From Megamonas hypermegale (GTDB lineage: Bacteria > Bacillota > Negativicutes > Selenomonadales > Selenomonadaceae): DNA of 56,131 bases. Both the position numbers and the translations under genes were made by a program. Shown in pieces: positions 1 to 8,606 of the stretch (positions are counted from its first letter, which is position 1; the number at the start of each line of letters is the position of its first letter). Location of the stretch: NCBI GenBank assembly GCA_002314325.1, contig DCFC01000044.1:589-56719 (forward strand), given 5' to 3'. The notes under the pieces were generated by a model, which saw nothing but the letters and a program-made list of their open reading frames with translations, did not search any database and was not told the DNA's origin.

Positions 1-101
1 TGGGTAAATCTATTCGATATAGAAAGAATACGTGTTAAATCTTTAAAAGGATTTCAACTCAGATTAGAGCAATGCTTTTTAGTATATACAGTGCAACTAT
101 T

Positions 102-120
102 AGAAATTAACTAGCACAAT
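102..120. repeat. Isolated end of an NP element (remnant)
   Basis: The sequence here matches the outer end of the NP elements found through the window (AAATCAACTAGCACAAT in the copy near 13870). No inner 21-bp arms or loop are recognisable upstream, so this is either a solo end left by deletion or a chance match. Apart from this and the terminator at 243-279, I see nothing in bases 1-289. Confidence 0.35.
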
Positions 121-242
121 GGGTATAGTTTTAGTAAATTATATTCTGCATGGTTCAACTGATATTAATTTTAGTGGATATTGTCGTATGTTTGATATCA
201 TGTTTAAGAAAAATTTTTATAAAAATACTGTAAATTATTCAT

Positions 243-279
243 AAAAAAACTGCCATACATTATAAGTATGACAGTTTTT
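243..279 (-). terminator. Rho-independent terminator of mrp
   Basis: An inverted repeat (ACTGCCATAC / GTATGACAGT, one mismatch, 7-nt loop) is flanked by runs of A and T. Read leftward it follows the mrp stop codon by about 10 nt and ends in a U-tract. The A-tract on the other side makes it potentially bidirectional. Confidence 0.8.
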
Positions 280-289
280 GTTTTGTATA

Positions 290-1117
290 CTATTTTCCTT
301 CAAGAATACTGCCGAGTGCTTTGAGAAAATCACCTTCAAATTCTTCAAATGTACCGGCATCGCATCTTTGTGCCAAAGATGGGTCTATTGGCAATGATGC
401 GGTATTAGTGATATTGTATTTTTCAGCTTCTTCCTGCAGTTTGGACTGACCGAAAATATAGTGTTTTTCATTACAGTTAGGACAGATAAAATAGGACATG
501 TTTTCCACGATGCCCAAAATCGGAATGCTCAAAAGACCCGCCATGTTGACAGCTTTTTCCACAATCATGGAAACGAGTTCCTGCGGCGTCGTAACGACGA
601 TGATGCCGTCAATCGGCAGCGACTGATATACAGTGAGCGGCACATCGCCCGTTCCCGGAGGCATGTCGACGAACATATAATCGACTTCACCCCAGTTTAC
701 GTCGGACCAGAACTGTTTTACTACGCCGCCGAGAATTGGACCGCGCCATACGACAGGGTCTGTTTCGTTGTCCAAAATGAGGTTGGTGGACATGATTTTT
801 ATGCCGGATTTCGTAACGGCAGGCGTCATGCCGAGTTCCGTTCCCGTTACTTTGCCTTTCAGATGAAAGACTTTCGGGATGGACGGACCGGTGATATCAG
901 CGTCCAAAACGGCCGTTTTGTAGCCGCGGCGCTGCATTGTCACTGCCATCATGGAAGTTACGAGGGATTTGCCGACACCGCCTTTACCGCTCATGACGGC
1001 GATAACTTTCTTTATATGGGAGTTCGGATTTGCCGGAGCTAAAAGACTCTGCGGTTCGGTACGGTCGCCGCATGTTGCTCCGCAGCTGGAACAATCGTGA
1101 TTGCAATTTTCGCTCAT
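290..1117 (-). CDS. mrp: Mrp/ApbC/NBP35-type Fe-S cluster carrier ATPase
   Basis: A 275-residue P-loop ATPase of the Mrp family, cytoplasmic scaffolds or carriers that pass Fe-S clusters to apo-proteins. The deviant Walker A motif GKGGVGKS is at residues 44-51. The family CPNC pair that bridges a cluster between subunits is at about 212-215. A Cys-rich N-terminus (CNHDCSSCGATCG) is like that of Nbp35 and many clostridial Mrp proteins and could hold a second cluster. The start ATG is preceded by an AG-rich ribosome site. The gene stands alone, reads away from glmM, and has its own terminator. Family assignment is firm; the client proteins are unknown. Confidence 0.93.
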   Translation of the reverse strand: MSENCNHDCSSCGATCGDRTEPQSLLAPANPNSHIKKVIAVMSGKGGVGKSLVTSMMAVTMQRRGYKTAVLDADITGPSIPKVFHLKGKVTGTELGMTPAVTKSGIKIMSTNLILDNETDPVVWRGPILGGVVKQFWSDVNWGEVDYMFVDMPPGTGDVPLTVYQSLPIDGIIVVTTPQELVSMIVEKAVNMAGLLSIPILGIVENMSYFICPNCNEKHYIFGQSKLQEEAEKYNITNTASLPIDPSLAQRCDAGTFEEFEGDFLKALGSILEGK

Positions 1118-1158
1118 TATGAATAGCCACCTCTAGTTTAAAATTAATATTTTCATTA

Positions 1159-1281
1159 CTTGTTGTGCCAATTTCCCAAAGCAGTATAATAGTTTATATT
1201 TGTTCGATGTTGTCACTTAACCTCACTAAATATAGACTATTATGCTGCTGGTTGCAGACTCGATGTTTTGCTGGCACAATG
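1159..1281 (+). repeat. NP element copy 1 (loop inverted)
   Basis: Outer ends TTGTGCC (1163) and GGCACAA (to 1279). Inner arms are 1180-1200 and 1229-1249, whose two departures from perfect pairing are both U-G wobbles in rightward RNA. Flanking near-perfect direct repeats AATATTTTCATTA (1146-1158) and AATATCTTCATTA (1282-1294) look like a target duplication. The flanks are in forward orientation but the loop is reversed. It lies in the divergent mrp-glmM intergenic region, upstream of the glmM promoter. Confidence 0.85.
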
Positions 1282-1333
1282 AATATCTTCATTATACTAT
1301 AAATCCATTTTGCGTAAAAGTAAACTAAATATA

Positions 1334-1363
1334 TTGGTGTATCAGCCGTATCTATGGTATTAT
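1334..1363 (+). promoter_or_regulatory. Probable glmM promoter
   Basis: TTGGTG (1334-1339), an 18-bp spacer and TATTAT (1358-1363), about 50 bp before the glmM start. A second -10-like TATAAT lies at 1367-1372. It sits between NP copy 1 and glmM, so the element is not in the glmM leader if this promoter is used. Confidence 0.45.
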
Positions 1364-1414
1364 AGATATAATTTGAAAATATGAATTAATCAAGATTTTG
1401 AGAGGGGTTTTTCC

Positions 1415-2764
1415 ATGGCTAGAATGTTTGGTACTGACGGTGTCAGAGGTAAGGCGAATGCGGAGCTTACGCCGGAGCTGGCGTATAAGCTGGGACGTGC
1501 CGCAGCAATTTATTTCACGAAGAAGAACGGAGAAAGTGCGACGATTTTTATCGGACGCGATACGCGCCTGTCCGGCCCGATGTACGAAGCGGCGCTTACG
1601 GCCGGAATTTGTTCTGCCGGCGGTCATGCCGTAATACTGGGCGAGCTGCCGACGCCTGCCGTGGCATTTTTGGCTCGCAAACATGAAGCTGATGCCGGTA
1701 TTGTTATTTCCGCTTCCCATAATCCGTTTCATGATAACGGCATAAAATTTTTCGGCGGCGACGGTTACAAACTGCCGGACGCTGTAGAGGATAAAATTGA
1801 AGCATTAGTGCACAGAATTGAAGAAAACGACGATTTATACCGTCCGACGGATGAAAAAATCGGCTATCTGACGTATCGCCACGATTTGCTGGAAGAATAC
1901 ATCTCTTTCGTTGTCGGTACGACCGATATCGAGCTGGAAGGCATGAAAATCGTGCTGGACTGCGCCAACGGCGCCGCTTATGAAGCTATGCCGCGTATTC
2001 TGCGCCGTCTCGGAGCCGACGTGATTGTCATCAATGATAAGCCGAACGGTGTGAATATCAACGATAACTGCGGTTCGACGCATTTGGAAATGCTGCAGAA
2101 AGCTGTTGTGGAAAACAAAGCCGATATCGGTATCGCTCACGACGGTGATGCGGACAGATGCCTGTGCATTGATGAAAACGGTCAGTTTATCGACGGCGAC
2201 CATATGATTGCAGCCTGTGCGATTTACATGATGGGCAAAGGCACGCTCAAAAACAATACGGTTGTAACGACGGTAATGGCGAATATCGGTTTCCATAAAG
2301 CAATTAAGGAAAACGGCGGACGCACGGAAATCACGGCTGTCGGCGACCGCTACGTACTGGAAAATATGCTGGCGAACAATTACAATCTGGGCGGCGAACA
2401 GTCCGGTCATATCATCTTCACCGATTTTTCCACGACGGGCGACGGTCCTGTTACGGCGCTGCAGGTACTGTCCTACTTAAAACGCACCCGCCGCAAAGCA
2501 TCCGCCATCACCAACATCATGACAAGCTATCCGCAGCTGCTCGTCAATGTGAAGGTGGCGACGAAAGAAGGCTGGGAAGATAACGGCAATATCAAGCTGG
2601 CAATAAAAGAAGGCGAAAAGCAGCTCGGAGAAAACGGCCGCATTCTCGTCCGCCCGTCCGGCACGGAACCGTTAATCCGCGTCATGGCGGAAGGACCGGA
2701 CCAGCAGGAGCTGGAAGAAATCTGTCAGAAAATAGCCGATGTGGTAAAAAAAGAACAGGGCTGA
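1415..2764 (+). CDS. glmM: Phosphoglucosamine mutase
   Basis: 449 residues, the usual GlmM length. It interconverts glucosamine-6-phosphate and glucosamine-1-phosphate, the middle step of UDP-GlcNAc synthesis for peptidoglycan and outer-membrane glycans. The N-terminal GTDGVRG, the active phosphoserine loop SASHNP (phospho-Ser at about 101), the Mg-binding DGDADR (243-248) and the C-terminal phosphate-binding RPSGTEP are all visible. The ATG follows GAGAGGGG. glmS lies directly downstream, so consecutive pathway steps are neighbours, but a promoter and a ribozyme separate them. Confidence 0.97.
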   Translation: MARMFGTDGVRGKANAELTPELAYKLGRAAAIYFTKKNGESATIFIGRDTRLSGPMYEAALTAGICSAGGHAVILGELPTPAVAFLARKHEADAGIVISASHNPFHDNGIKFFGGDGYKLPDAVEDKIEALVHRIEENDDLYRPTDEKIGYLTYRHDLLEEYISFVVGTTDIELEGMKIVLDCANGAAYEAMPRILRRLGADVIVINDKPNGVNINDNCGSTHLEMLQKAVVENKADIGIAHDGDADRCLCIDENGQFIDGDHMIAACAIYMMGKGTLKNNTVVTTVMANIGFHKAIKENGGRTEITAVGDRYVLENMLANNYNLGGEQSGHIIFTDFSTTGDGPVTALQVLSYLKRTRRKASAITNIMTSYPQLLVNVKVATKEGWEDNGNIKLAIKEGEKQLGENGRILVRPSGTEPLIRVMAEGPDQQELEEICQKIADVVKKEQG

Positions 2765-2776
2765 AAGGCAAATCTA

Positions 2777-2805
2777 TTGACAAAATCATAAGTTATATTT
2801 AAAAT
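2777..2805 (+). promoter_or_regulatory. glmS promoter
   Basis: TTGACA (2777-2782), exactly 17 bp, then TAAAAT (2800-2805): near-consensus sigma-A spacing, 13 bp past the glmM stop. The expected start at about 2812 falls inside the hairpin at 2808-2836. glmS therefore has its own transcript as well as any read-through from glmM. Confidence 0.7.
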
Positions 2806-2807
2806 AT

Positions 2808-2836
2808 GAGCATGCACGGAAGAAAAGTGCATGCTC
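2808..2836 (+). terminator. 10-bp hairpin between glmM and glmS
   Basis: A perfect stem GAGCATGCAC / GTGCATGCTC with a 9-nt loop, followed by ATTATATTTAT rather than a clean T-run. It could be a weak glmM terminator. It also overlaps the start expected from the promoter at 2777-2805, so it may instead shape the 5' end of the glmS leader RNA. Confidence 0.5.
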
Positions 2837-2867
2837 ATTATATTTATCGGATACTTAGCAAAAAGGT

Positions 2868-3045
2868 TATAAACTTTAGCGCTGGCTCTGCCGCAGCAGA
2901 GTACGAGGAGAAAGCCGTCGAAATATCAGCGGATGCTTTCCGGCCCGGTCTGGTCGACATAAACTGGCAAAACTTTCAAGCGATTGAAAGGACAATACAG
3001 CAGATGACCGCGGTAAATATAATCCGAGCAAAATTTCATATTTTT
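2868..3045 (+). ncRNA. glmS ribozyme (glucosamine-6-phosphate-activated)
   Basis: The leader of glmS carries the hallmark segments of this self-cleaving riboswitch. The cleavage-site context is TTTAGCGCTGG, with predicted scission between A2878 and G2879. The conserved core ACGAGGAGAAAGCCGTCG is followed by GCGGATGCTTTCCGGC. A downstream pairing region ends just before the glmS ribosome site. In the known class, binding of GlcN6P triggers cleavage and decay of the glmS message, giving product feedback. Position, strand and core match the Bacillus type; the 3' limit is approximate. Confidence 0.9.
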
Positions 3046-3060
3046 GAGGAGGACATATTT

Positions 3061-4890
3061 ATGTGCGGTATTGTAGGTTATGTTGGTGAAAAACAGGCAG
3101 CCGATTTCTTAGTTGACGGCTTGACTAAATTGGAATACAGAGGATATGACTCTGCTGGTATTGCCGTTTTCGACGGTGAAAAAATCGACATCGAAAAAAC
3201 GGTGGGTCGTCTGGCTGCATTGAAGGAAAAAATCAAGGAACATACGCCGCAGGGTGTTATCGGTATCGGTCATACGAGATGGGCAACGCACGGCCGTCCA
3301 TCCGACGTGAATGCGCATCCGCATACGGACTGCTCCGGCAAATTCGCTATCGTTCACAACGGCATCATCGAAAACTTCATGTCTTTGAAGGAAGAATTAA
3401 TCGAAAAAGGTCATAAATTCGTTTCCGAAACGGATACGGAAGTTGTGGCTCACTTAATTGAAGATGTTTACGAAGGCGATTTTGTAAAAGCGGTAAATGC
3501 AGTGCTCGACCGTATCGAAGGTTCTTATTCGCTCGTGTTCATGTGCCAGGATTATCCTGATACGCTCATCTGCACGAAAAAAGACAATCCGCTTGTAATC
3601 GGTCTGGGCGAAGGCGAAAACTTCATCGCTTCCGATATCCCGGCAATTATTGCGTATACGCGCCGTACCTACATCATGAACGATGGTGAAATCGCCGTAG
3701 TTAAAAAAGACAGCATCTGGGTAACGGACAGAAAAGGCAATCCGATTACGAAAAAAGTATTTGAAGTAAACTGGAATGCGGAAGCTGCGGAAAAAGGCGG
3801 CTACGAACATTTTATGCTCAAGGAAATCTTTGAACAGCCGAAAGCCGTAAGAGATACAATCTCCCCGCGTTTGAAAAAAGACAATACGGCCGTTGTGCTC
3901 GACGAACTCAAATGGACGAAAGAATATGTGGAAGCGTTCAACAAAGTATATATCATTGCCTGCGGTACGGCTTACCATGCCGGTCTTGTAGGTAAATACT
4001 ACATTGAAAAACTGGCTCGTATCCCGGTAGAAATCGACATTGCTTCCGAATTCAGATACAGAGACCCGATTATTGACGAACATACGCTGACTATCGTAAT
4101 CAGTCAGTCCGGCGAAACGAGCGATACGCTGGCAGCATTGAAAGAATCCAAACGTCTCGGCGCGAAAACACTTGCCGTTACGAACGTGGTAGGTTCTTCC
4201 ATCGCCCGTGAAGCTGACCAGGTTATGTACACTTGGGCAGGTCCAGAAATCGCCGTAGCATCCACTAAAGCATATACGACTCAGCTCGTTACAATGTTCA
4301 TGCTGGCTATGTATATGTCCGGCTTGAAAGGCACGATTGCGCCGGAAAGAGCGCATGACCTCCTGACACAGCTGCGCCATCTTCCGGACCAGGTAGGCCG
4401 CACGCTGGAAGATGTGGAACCGATTAAGACGTTTGCGAAAAATTACGCTTACAATAACGACGTGTTCTATATCGGCCGTTCGCTTGACTATTATGTAGCA
4501 CTTGAAGGTGCGCTAAAATTAAAGGAAATTTCCTATATCCATGCGGAAGCATATGCTGCCGGCGAACTTAAACACGGTACACTCGCTCTGATTGAAAGTG
4601 GCGTGCCGGTAATCGCTCTCGCTACGCAAAAGAGCGTTTATGAAAAAACACTGAGCAACATCAAAGAAGTTAAAGCACGTGATGCTGTTATCATCGGTAT
4701 CGCAGCGGCGGACGATACGGAACTGGAAAAATACGTTGACCACGTAATCAAAGTTCCGACGACGGACGAACTGTTAATTCCGCTGCTTACGGTTGTACCG
4801 CTCCAGCTTCTGGCTTATTATGCGGCAATCACCCGCGGCTGCGATGTTGACAAACCGAGAAATCTGGCAAAATCTGTAACAGTAGAATAA
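3061..4890 (+). CDS. glmS: Glutamine-fructose-6-phosphate aminotransferase
   Basis: 609 residues. It makes glucosamine-6-phosphate from fructose-6-phosphate using glutamine nitrogen, the committed step to UDP-GlcNAc. The start is the ATG after GAGGAGG because the mature enzyme must begin with the catalytic Cys (MCGIVGYVG). A longer in-frame extension upstream would run through the ribozyme and is rejected. An N-terminal class II glutamine amidotransferase domain (about 1-220) precedes two SIS sugar-isomerase domains containing SQSGET. The C-terminus ends KSVTVE, as in the family. Expression is probably set by the upstream ribozyme. Confidence 0.98.
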   Translation: MCGIVGYVGEKQAADFLVDGLTKLEYRGYDSAGIAVFDGEKIDIEKTVGRLAALKEKIKEHTPQGVIGIGHTRWATHGRPSDVNAHPHTDCSGKFAIVHNGIIENFMSLKEELIEKGHKFVSETDTEVVAHLIEDVYEGDFVKAVNAVLDRIEGSYSLVFMCQDYPDTLICTKKDNPLVIGLGEGENFIASDIPAIIAYTRRTYIMNDGEIAVVKKDSIWVTDRKGNPITKKVFEVNWNAEAAEKGGYEHFMLKEIFEQPKAVRDTISPRLKKDNTAVVLDELKWTKEYVEAFNKVYIIACGTAYHAGLVGKYYIEKLARIPVEIDIASEFRYRDPIIDEHTLTIVISQSGETSDTLAALKESKRLGAKTLAVTNVVGSSIAREADQVMYTWAGPEIAVASTKAYTTQLVTMFMLAMYMSGLKGTIAPERAHDLLTQLRHLPDQVGRTLEDVEPIKTFAKNYAYNNDVFYIGRSLDYYVALEGALKLKEISYIHAEAYAAGELKHGTLALIESGVPVIALATQKSVYEKTLSNIKEVKARDAVIIGIAAADDTELEKYVDHVIKVPTTDELLIPLLTVVPLQLLAYYAAITRGCDVDKPRNLAKSVTVE

Positions 4891-4908
4891 AAATCTGGTA
4901 AAAAATGT

Positions 4909-4938
4909 AAAACGGCTGTATTTTTCAGCCGTTTTTCT
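4909..4938 (+). terminator. Rho-independent terminator of glmS
   Basis: A perfect 10-bp stem AAAACGGCTG / CAGCCGTTTT with a 7-nt T-rich loop, followed by TCTTT. It lies 18 bp past the glmS stop. Confidence 0.85.
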
Positions 4939-5040
4939 TTAAATGTGCACAGGCAGTTGACAGAGCGCGAAAAAAAGCTTTTATTCGTTTTATTTTTAGG
5001 GTATACTTATATTAATAAACAAAGGAAAGAGGTATTTGTT

Positions 5041-6549
5041 GTGGCATACTATTTTAAAGAACCATCTCATACTTTTGGTGAATATTTACTGGTTCCTGGT
5101 TATTCTTCAGATAAATGTATTCCGGCGAATGTTTCTCTGGAAACGCCGCTGGTAAAATTTGCAAAAGGTGAAGAACCGAAAATCAAAATGAACATACCGA
5201 TGACTTCTGCCATCATGCAGGCCGTATCCAACGATACGATGGCTATCGCTCTGGCAAAAGAAGGCGGTATTTCCTTTATTTACGGTTCGCAGACGATTGA
5301 AGAACAGGCTGCAATGGTAAGCCGTGTAAAAAATTACAAATCCGGTTTCGTAAGCAGTGACTCCAACATCATGCCGTCCACGACGCTCGGCGAAGTGCTG
5401 GCATTGAAAGAGAAAACCGGTCATTCCACCATGGCTGTCACCGAAGACGGTACGCCGACCGGCAAACTTTTAGGTATCGTTACGAGCCGCGATTACCGCA
5501 TCAGCCGCATGGGCATGGACACGAAAGTGGAAACGTTCATGACTCCGTTTGAAAAATTAATCTATGCGGATGCGGAAACAACGACGCTGTCTTTGGCAAA
5601 TGACCTCATCTGGCAGCATAAGCTCAATATGCTTCCGCTTGTTGATAAAAATCAGCGTTTACGCTATATGGTATTCAGAAAAGATTATACTGACAATAAA
5701 GAACATGCCTTGGAACTTACGGATAAGAACAAACGCTATCTCGTAGGCGCAGGTATCAACACCCGCGATTATGCTCAGCGTGTTCCGGCTCTGTTGAAAG
5801 CCGGTGCGGACGTACTGTGCATTGACTCTTCCGAAGGTTTTTCCGAATGGCAGAGAATTACTTTGAAATACATTCATGAAAATTTCGGCGAAGACGTAAA
5901 AGTCGGTGCTGGTAACGTTGTTGACCGTGAAGGTTTCCGCTTTTTGGCAGAAGCAGGCGCCGATTTCGTAAAAGTAGGTATCGGCGGCGGCTCCATCTGT
6001 ATTACGCGCGAAACGAAAGGTATCGGCCGCGGTCAGGCTACGGCCGTAATTGATGTAGCGCAGGCGCGCGATGAATATTATGAAGAAACGGGCATTTACG
6101 TGCCAATCTGCTCCGACGGCGGTATCGTACACGATTACCATATGACGCTGGCTCTGGCTATGGGAGCAGACTTCTTAATGCTCGGCCGCTACTTCTCCCG
6201 CTTCGACGAAAGCCCGACGAACCGTGTGCGCATCAACGGCACGTACCTCAAGGAATACTGGGGCGAAGGTTCCAACCGTGCGCGCAACTGGCAGCGTTAC
6301 GACCTCGGCGGCGACAAGAAACTGTCCTTTGAAGAAGGCGTTGACTCCTACGTTCCGTATGCCGGTCCGCTTCATGACAACGTAGCGCTTTCACTAAGCA
6401 AAATGCGCTCCACCATGTGCAACTGCGGCGCGTTAAATCTGGCGGAATTCAGAGATAAAGCCAAACTTACGCTTGTATCCGCAACGAGTATCGTGGAAGG
6501 CGGCTCGCACGACGTTATCCTCAAAGATAAATTTAGAGGAAACGACTGA
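5041..6549 (+). CDS. guaB: IMP dehydrogenase (Tritrichomonas-like type)
   Basis: 502 residues. It oxidises IMP to XMP with NAD, the rate-limiting step to GMP. I chose the GTG at 5041, just after AAGGAAAGAGG, because the protein then begins [17 protein letters not shown], as relatives do; an upstream extension lacks family similarity. The catalytic loop [12 protein letters not shown] places the nucleophile at Cys320. The flap Arg-Tyr pair (NWQRY, R419-Y420) is present. A CBS-pair insert lies at about 95-220. From memory, the sequence is strikingly close along its length to the IMPDH of the protozoan T. foetus (Cys319, R418-Y419), rather than to the ordinary approximately 485-residue GuaB. Confidence 0.95.
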   Translation: MAYYFKEPSHTFGEYLLVPGYSSDKCIPANVSLETPLVKFAKGEEPKIKMNIPMTSAIMQAVSNDTMAIALAKEGGISFIYGSQTIEEQAAMVSRVKNYKSGFVSSDSNIMPSTTLGEVLALKEKTGHSTMAVTEDGTPTGKLLGIVTSRDYRISRMGMDTKVETFMTPFEKLIYADAETTTLSLANDLIWQHKLNMLPLVDKNQRLRYMVFRKDYTDNKEHALELTDKNKRYLVGAGINTRDYAQRVPALLKAGADVLCIDSSEGFSEWQRITLKYIHENFGEDVKVGAGNVVDREGFRFLAEAGADFVKVGIGGGSICITRETKGIGRGQATAVIDVAQARDEYYEETGIYVPICSDGGIVHDYHMTLALAMGADFLMLGRYFSRFDESPTNRVRINGTYLKEYWGEGSNRARNWQRYDLGGDKKLSFEEGVDSYVPYAGPLHDNVALSLSKMRSTMCNCGALNLAEFRDKAKLTLVSATSIVEGGSHDVILKDKFRGND

Positions 6550-6566
6550 TTAAATTAGTATAAAAC

Positions 6567-6607
6567 AAAAGACTGCAGGGAAAATTTTCCGTTGCAGTCT
6601 TTTTTTA
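6567..6607 (+). terminator. Rho-independent terminator of guaB
   Basis: Stem AAAAGACTGCA / TGCAGTCTTTT around a 15-nt loop that itself contains GAAAATTTTC, followed by seven or more T. It lies 18 bp past the guaB stop. Confidence 0.88.
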
Positions 6608-6673
6608 TTGACTTGGAGGTTAATCCAGGTGATATTATAAATAAGATATATTTTTCCGGAAAGGATGATTTTT

Positions 6674-7672
6674 ATGGGTATGAAAAAATATTTGCGCGGA
6701 CTGATTGCCGTTCCGGTAGTGGCGACGGTGCTGCTGACGGGAATGCAGTTTTCACAGGCGCGGGAAAATCCGTTTTCCGATGTGCAGACAGTGCAACTGT
6801 CGGATGAAGCCAAAGCGGCTTATATTAATGAAAAAACTTTTAAATTCTTTAATTCGCCGAGCCGGCCGGCAGGTGAATACGTAGTGCCGGACGGCTGGCA
6901 GCAGGAAAAGTTGTCGTTTGACGGCACGCCGGTGGAAAAATACACCTCAACTACAGGAGAAAGCGACCGAATTCTGCTGTTTTTGCACGGCGGTGGCTAT
7001 GTGGGAAGTCTGAACAATTTGTATCGCGACTGGGGTCTGCATAAGGCGGAAGTTGCCGGTGCGGGAACGGTATTCATGGTAGACTACCGTTTGGCGCCGG
7101 AAAACGTATATCCGGCAGCGCTTGAAGATGCGGCCAGTGCTTATAAAGGGCTGCTTGCCGCAGGCTATAATCCGAACAAGATAATCCTAATGGGCGATTC
7201 CGCAGGCGGCAATCTGTCGCTTGCTCTTGCCGTATATCTGCGTGACAACAATATTCCGCAGCCGAAGGCAATCGTGCTGCTTTCGCCGTGGACTTATGTA
7301 GGCACACAACTACCTTCGCGCACGCTCAATTATGAAAAGGATAAAATGCTGGGCGCCAACAATAAATTCATGTCGGGCGAAGTAGCAAATCCGTCCTACG
7401 CTAAGGGAGCCGACATAAAAGACCCGTATTTATCCCCTGCTTATGCCGATTTGACGGGAATTTCTCCAATGCTTGTCATTGCGGGTGGTGACGAACTGCT
7501 TTTAGACGATGCGGCACTGGTGATAACTCATGCGGAAGTTGCCGGAGTCGATGTAACGGAAAAAATCTATGACGGCATGTCGCACGACTGGGATATCCTT
7601 CTGCCGGAACTGCCGGAGTCCAAAGTGATGAATGAAGATATCGCGGCATTTGTAAATGAGCAGATGAAATAA
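6674..7672 (+). CDS. Exported alpha/beta-hydrolase of the HSL/family IV esterase type
   Basis: 332 residues. The HSL-family oxyanion motif HGGG is at 105-108, the nucleophile elbow GDSAGG (Ser176), the acid Asp273 in GGDELLLDD, and His304 in SHDWD: a complete catalytic set for a carboxylesterase or short-chain lipase. An N-terminal hydrophobic segment (about 11-23, ending SQA) looks like a signal peptide, so the enzyme probably works in the periplasm. Two earlier in-frame starts exist; the ATG at 6674 has the best spacing from GGAAAGG. It is a single-gene unit between terminators. The substrate cannot be told from sequence. Confidence 0.85.
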   Translation: MGMKKYLRGLIAVPVVATVLLTGMQFSQARENPFSDVQTVQLSDEAKAAYINEKTFKFFNSPSRPAGEYVVPDGWQQEKLSFDGTPVEKYTSTTGESDRILLFLHGGGYVGSLNNLYRDWGLHKAEVAGAGTVFMVDYRLAPENVYPAALEDAASAYKGLLAAGYNPNKIILMGDSAGGNLSLALAVYLRDNNIPQPKAIVLLSPWTYVGTQLPSRTLNYEKDKMLGANNKFMSGEVANPSYAKGADIKDPYLSPAYADLTGISPMLVIAGGDELLLDDAALVITHAEVAGVDVTEKIYDGMSHDWDILLPELPESKVMNEDIAAFVNEQMK

Positions 7673-7681
7673 AATATACTG

Positions 7682-7790
7682 TTGTGTTAATAAAACATCA
7701 AGCAGTATAATACTTTATATACGTTCGGTGTTGTCACTTAACCTCACTTAATATAAAGTATTATACTGCTTGAAAAATCAGCTGGCACAA
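7682..7790 (-). repeat. NP element copy 2
   Basis: A reverse-oriented copy between two convergent genes. Outer ends are TTGTGTTA and TGGCACAA. Inner arms 7701-7721 and 7750-7770 pair except at one innermost base. It is the shortest copy (109 bp), lacking about 12 nt of the flank next to its left arm. I found no convincing flanking direct repeat. Confidence 0.85.
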
Positions 7791-7804
7791 TAGATTAAAG
7801 CAAA

Positions 7805-7844
7805 AAAACGGTAACAGAAGTTTTATATTCTGCTACCGTTTTTT
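7805..7844 (-). terminator. Terminator of the ABC transporter operon
   Basis: Stem AAAACGGTAACAGAA / TTCTGCTACCGTTTT with one A-C/G-U position, flanked by A and T runs. Read leftward it starts at the stop of the last ABC gene. It is symmetric enough to stop rightward transcripts from the esterase too. Confidence 0.85.
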
Positions 7845-8602
7845 CATATGGTTGAACGGATTAAAAGTTTTGTATATTCCTGCTGCGGATTGTTGATAAT
7901 CTGTTCCGTCGTGTTTTCTTCAATGATTTTTCCCTGATACATGACGAGTACGCGGCTGCATAGCTGCTGAACGAGCGCTAGGTCGTGCGTGATGAGGATG
8001 AGGGAAAGATTGAAATCGCGTTGCAGTTTTTGCAGTAAATCGACAATTTGTTTCTGGCTGATGACGTCGAGCGCGGAAGTCGCTTCGTCGCAGATGAGAA
8101 TTTCCGGCTTTACGGCGAGGGCGCGGGCGAGGGCGGCGCGCTGACACTGACCGCCGCTCAGTTCGCGGGCGTATCGGCCGTCTACGAGTGAATAATTAAG
8201 CCCGACAAGATTTAAAAGCTGCGGCAGGTGTTTTCGTGCTTTTGTTTTGCTCATGCCGCCGTTAATCAGCGGTTCGATAATGGCGCTGTCGAGTTTCTGG
8301 TGCGGATTGAATGAGTCCTGCGGAAACTGAAACACCATCTGCATTTTTTTGTAAATATCGCGCAGTGATTTTCCCGTTGCCTGCGTAATATCCCTGCCGC
8401 CGAGATGAATTTTTCCGCTGTCGGCATCGATAAGGCGCGTTATCAATTTGACCGTCGTTGATTTGCCGCAGCCTGACTCGCCTACAATGGCAAAGCAGTC
8501 GCCGGGAAACAGCTGAAAGCTGATATTGTCGACGGCGAAAAAATCTGAGCCGTCCTGCGTGTATTTTTTGGTGAGATTTTCTACAGTTAATATAGGCTCC
8601 AT
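7844..8602 (-). CDS. ABC transporter ATPase, peptide/nickel class (second ATPase)
   Basis: A 252-residue nucleotide-binding subunit of the Dpp/Opp/Nik class, cytoplasmic and paired with the ATPase encoded just upstream. Visible are Walker A GESGCGKST, the signature LSGGQCQRAALARAL, Walker B ILICDEATSALD and the switch His in LITHDLALV. Its N-terminus and size resemble NikE/DppF. It starts 4 bp after the preceding gene, so it is tightly coupled. It is shorter than typical OppF because it lacks the C-terminal oligopeptide extension with Cys cluster, which favours nickel or metallophore cargo over long peptides. Confidence 0.92.
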   Translation of the reverse strand: MEPILTVENLTKKYTQDGSDFFAVDNISFQLFPGDCFAIVGESGCGKSTTVKLITRLIDADSGKIHLGGRDITQATGKSLRDIYKKMQMVFQFPQDSFNPHQKLDSAIIEPLINGGMSKTKARKHLPQLLNLVGLNYSLVDGRYARELSGGQCQRAALARALAVKPEILICDEATSALDVISQKQIVDLLQKLQRDFNLSLILITHDLALVQQLCSRVLVMYQGKIIEENTTEQIINNPQQEYTKLLIRSTI

Positions 8603-8606
8603 GAAA

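Noticed and set aside
2806..3060. N-terminal extension of GlmS upstream of MCGIVGYVG
   Set aside because: It would translate the ribozyme, and the enzyme needs the Cys immediately after the initiator Met.
3454..4380. Long antisense reading frames inside glmS, guaB, ahcY, the autotransporters and others
   Set aside because: They lie wholly within genes with clear family motifs on the other strand, lack ribosome sites, and show no recognisable domains.
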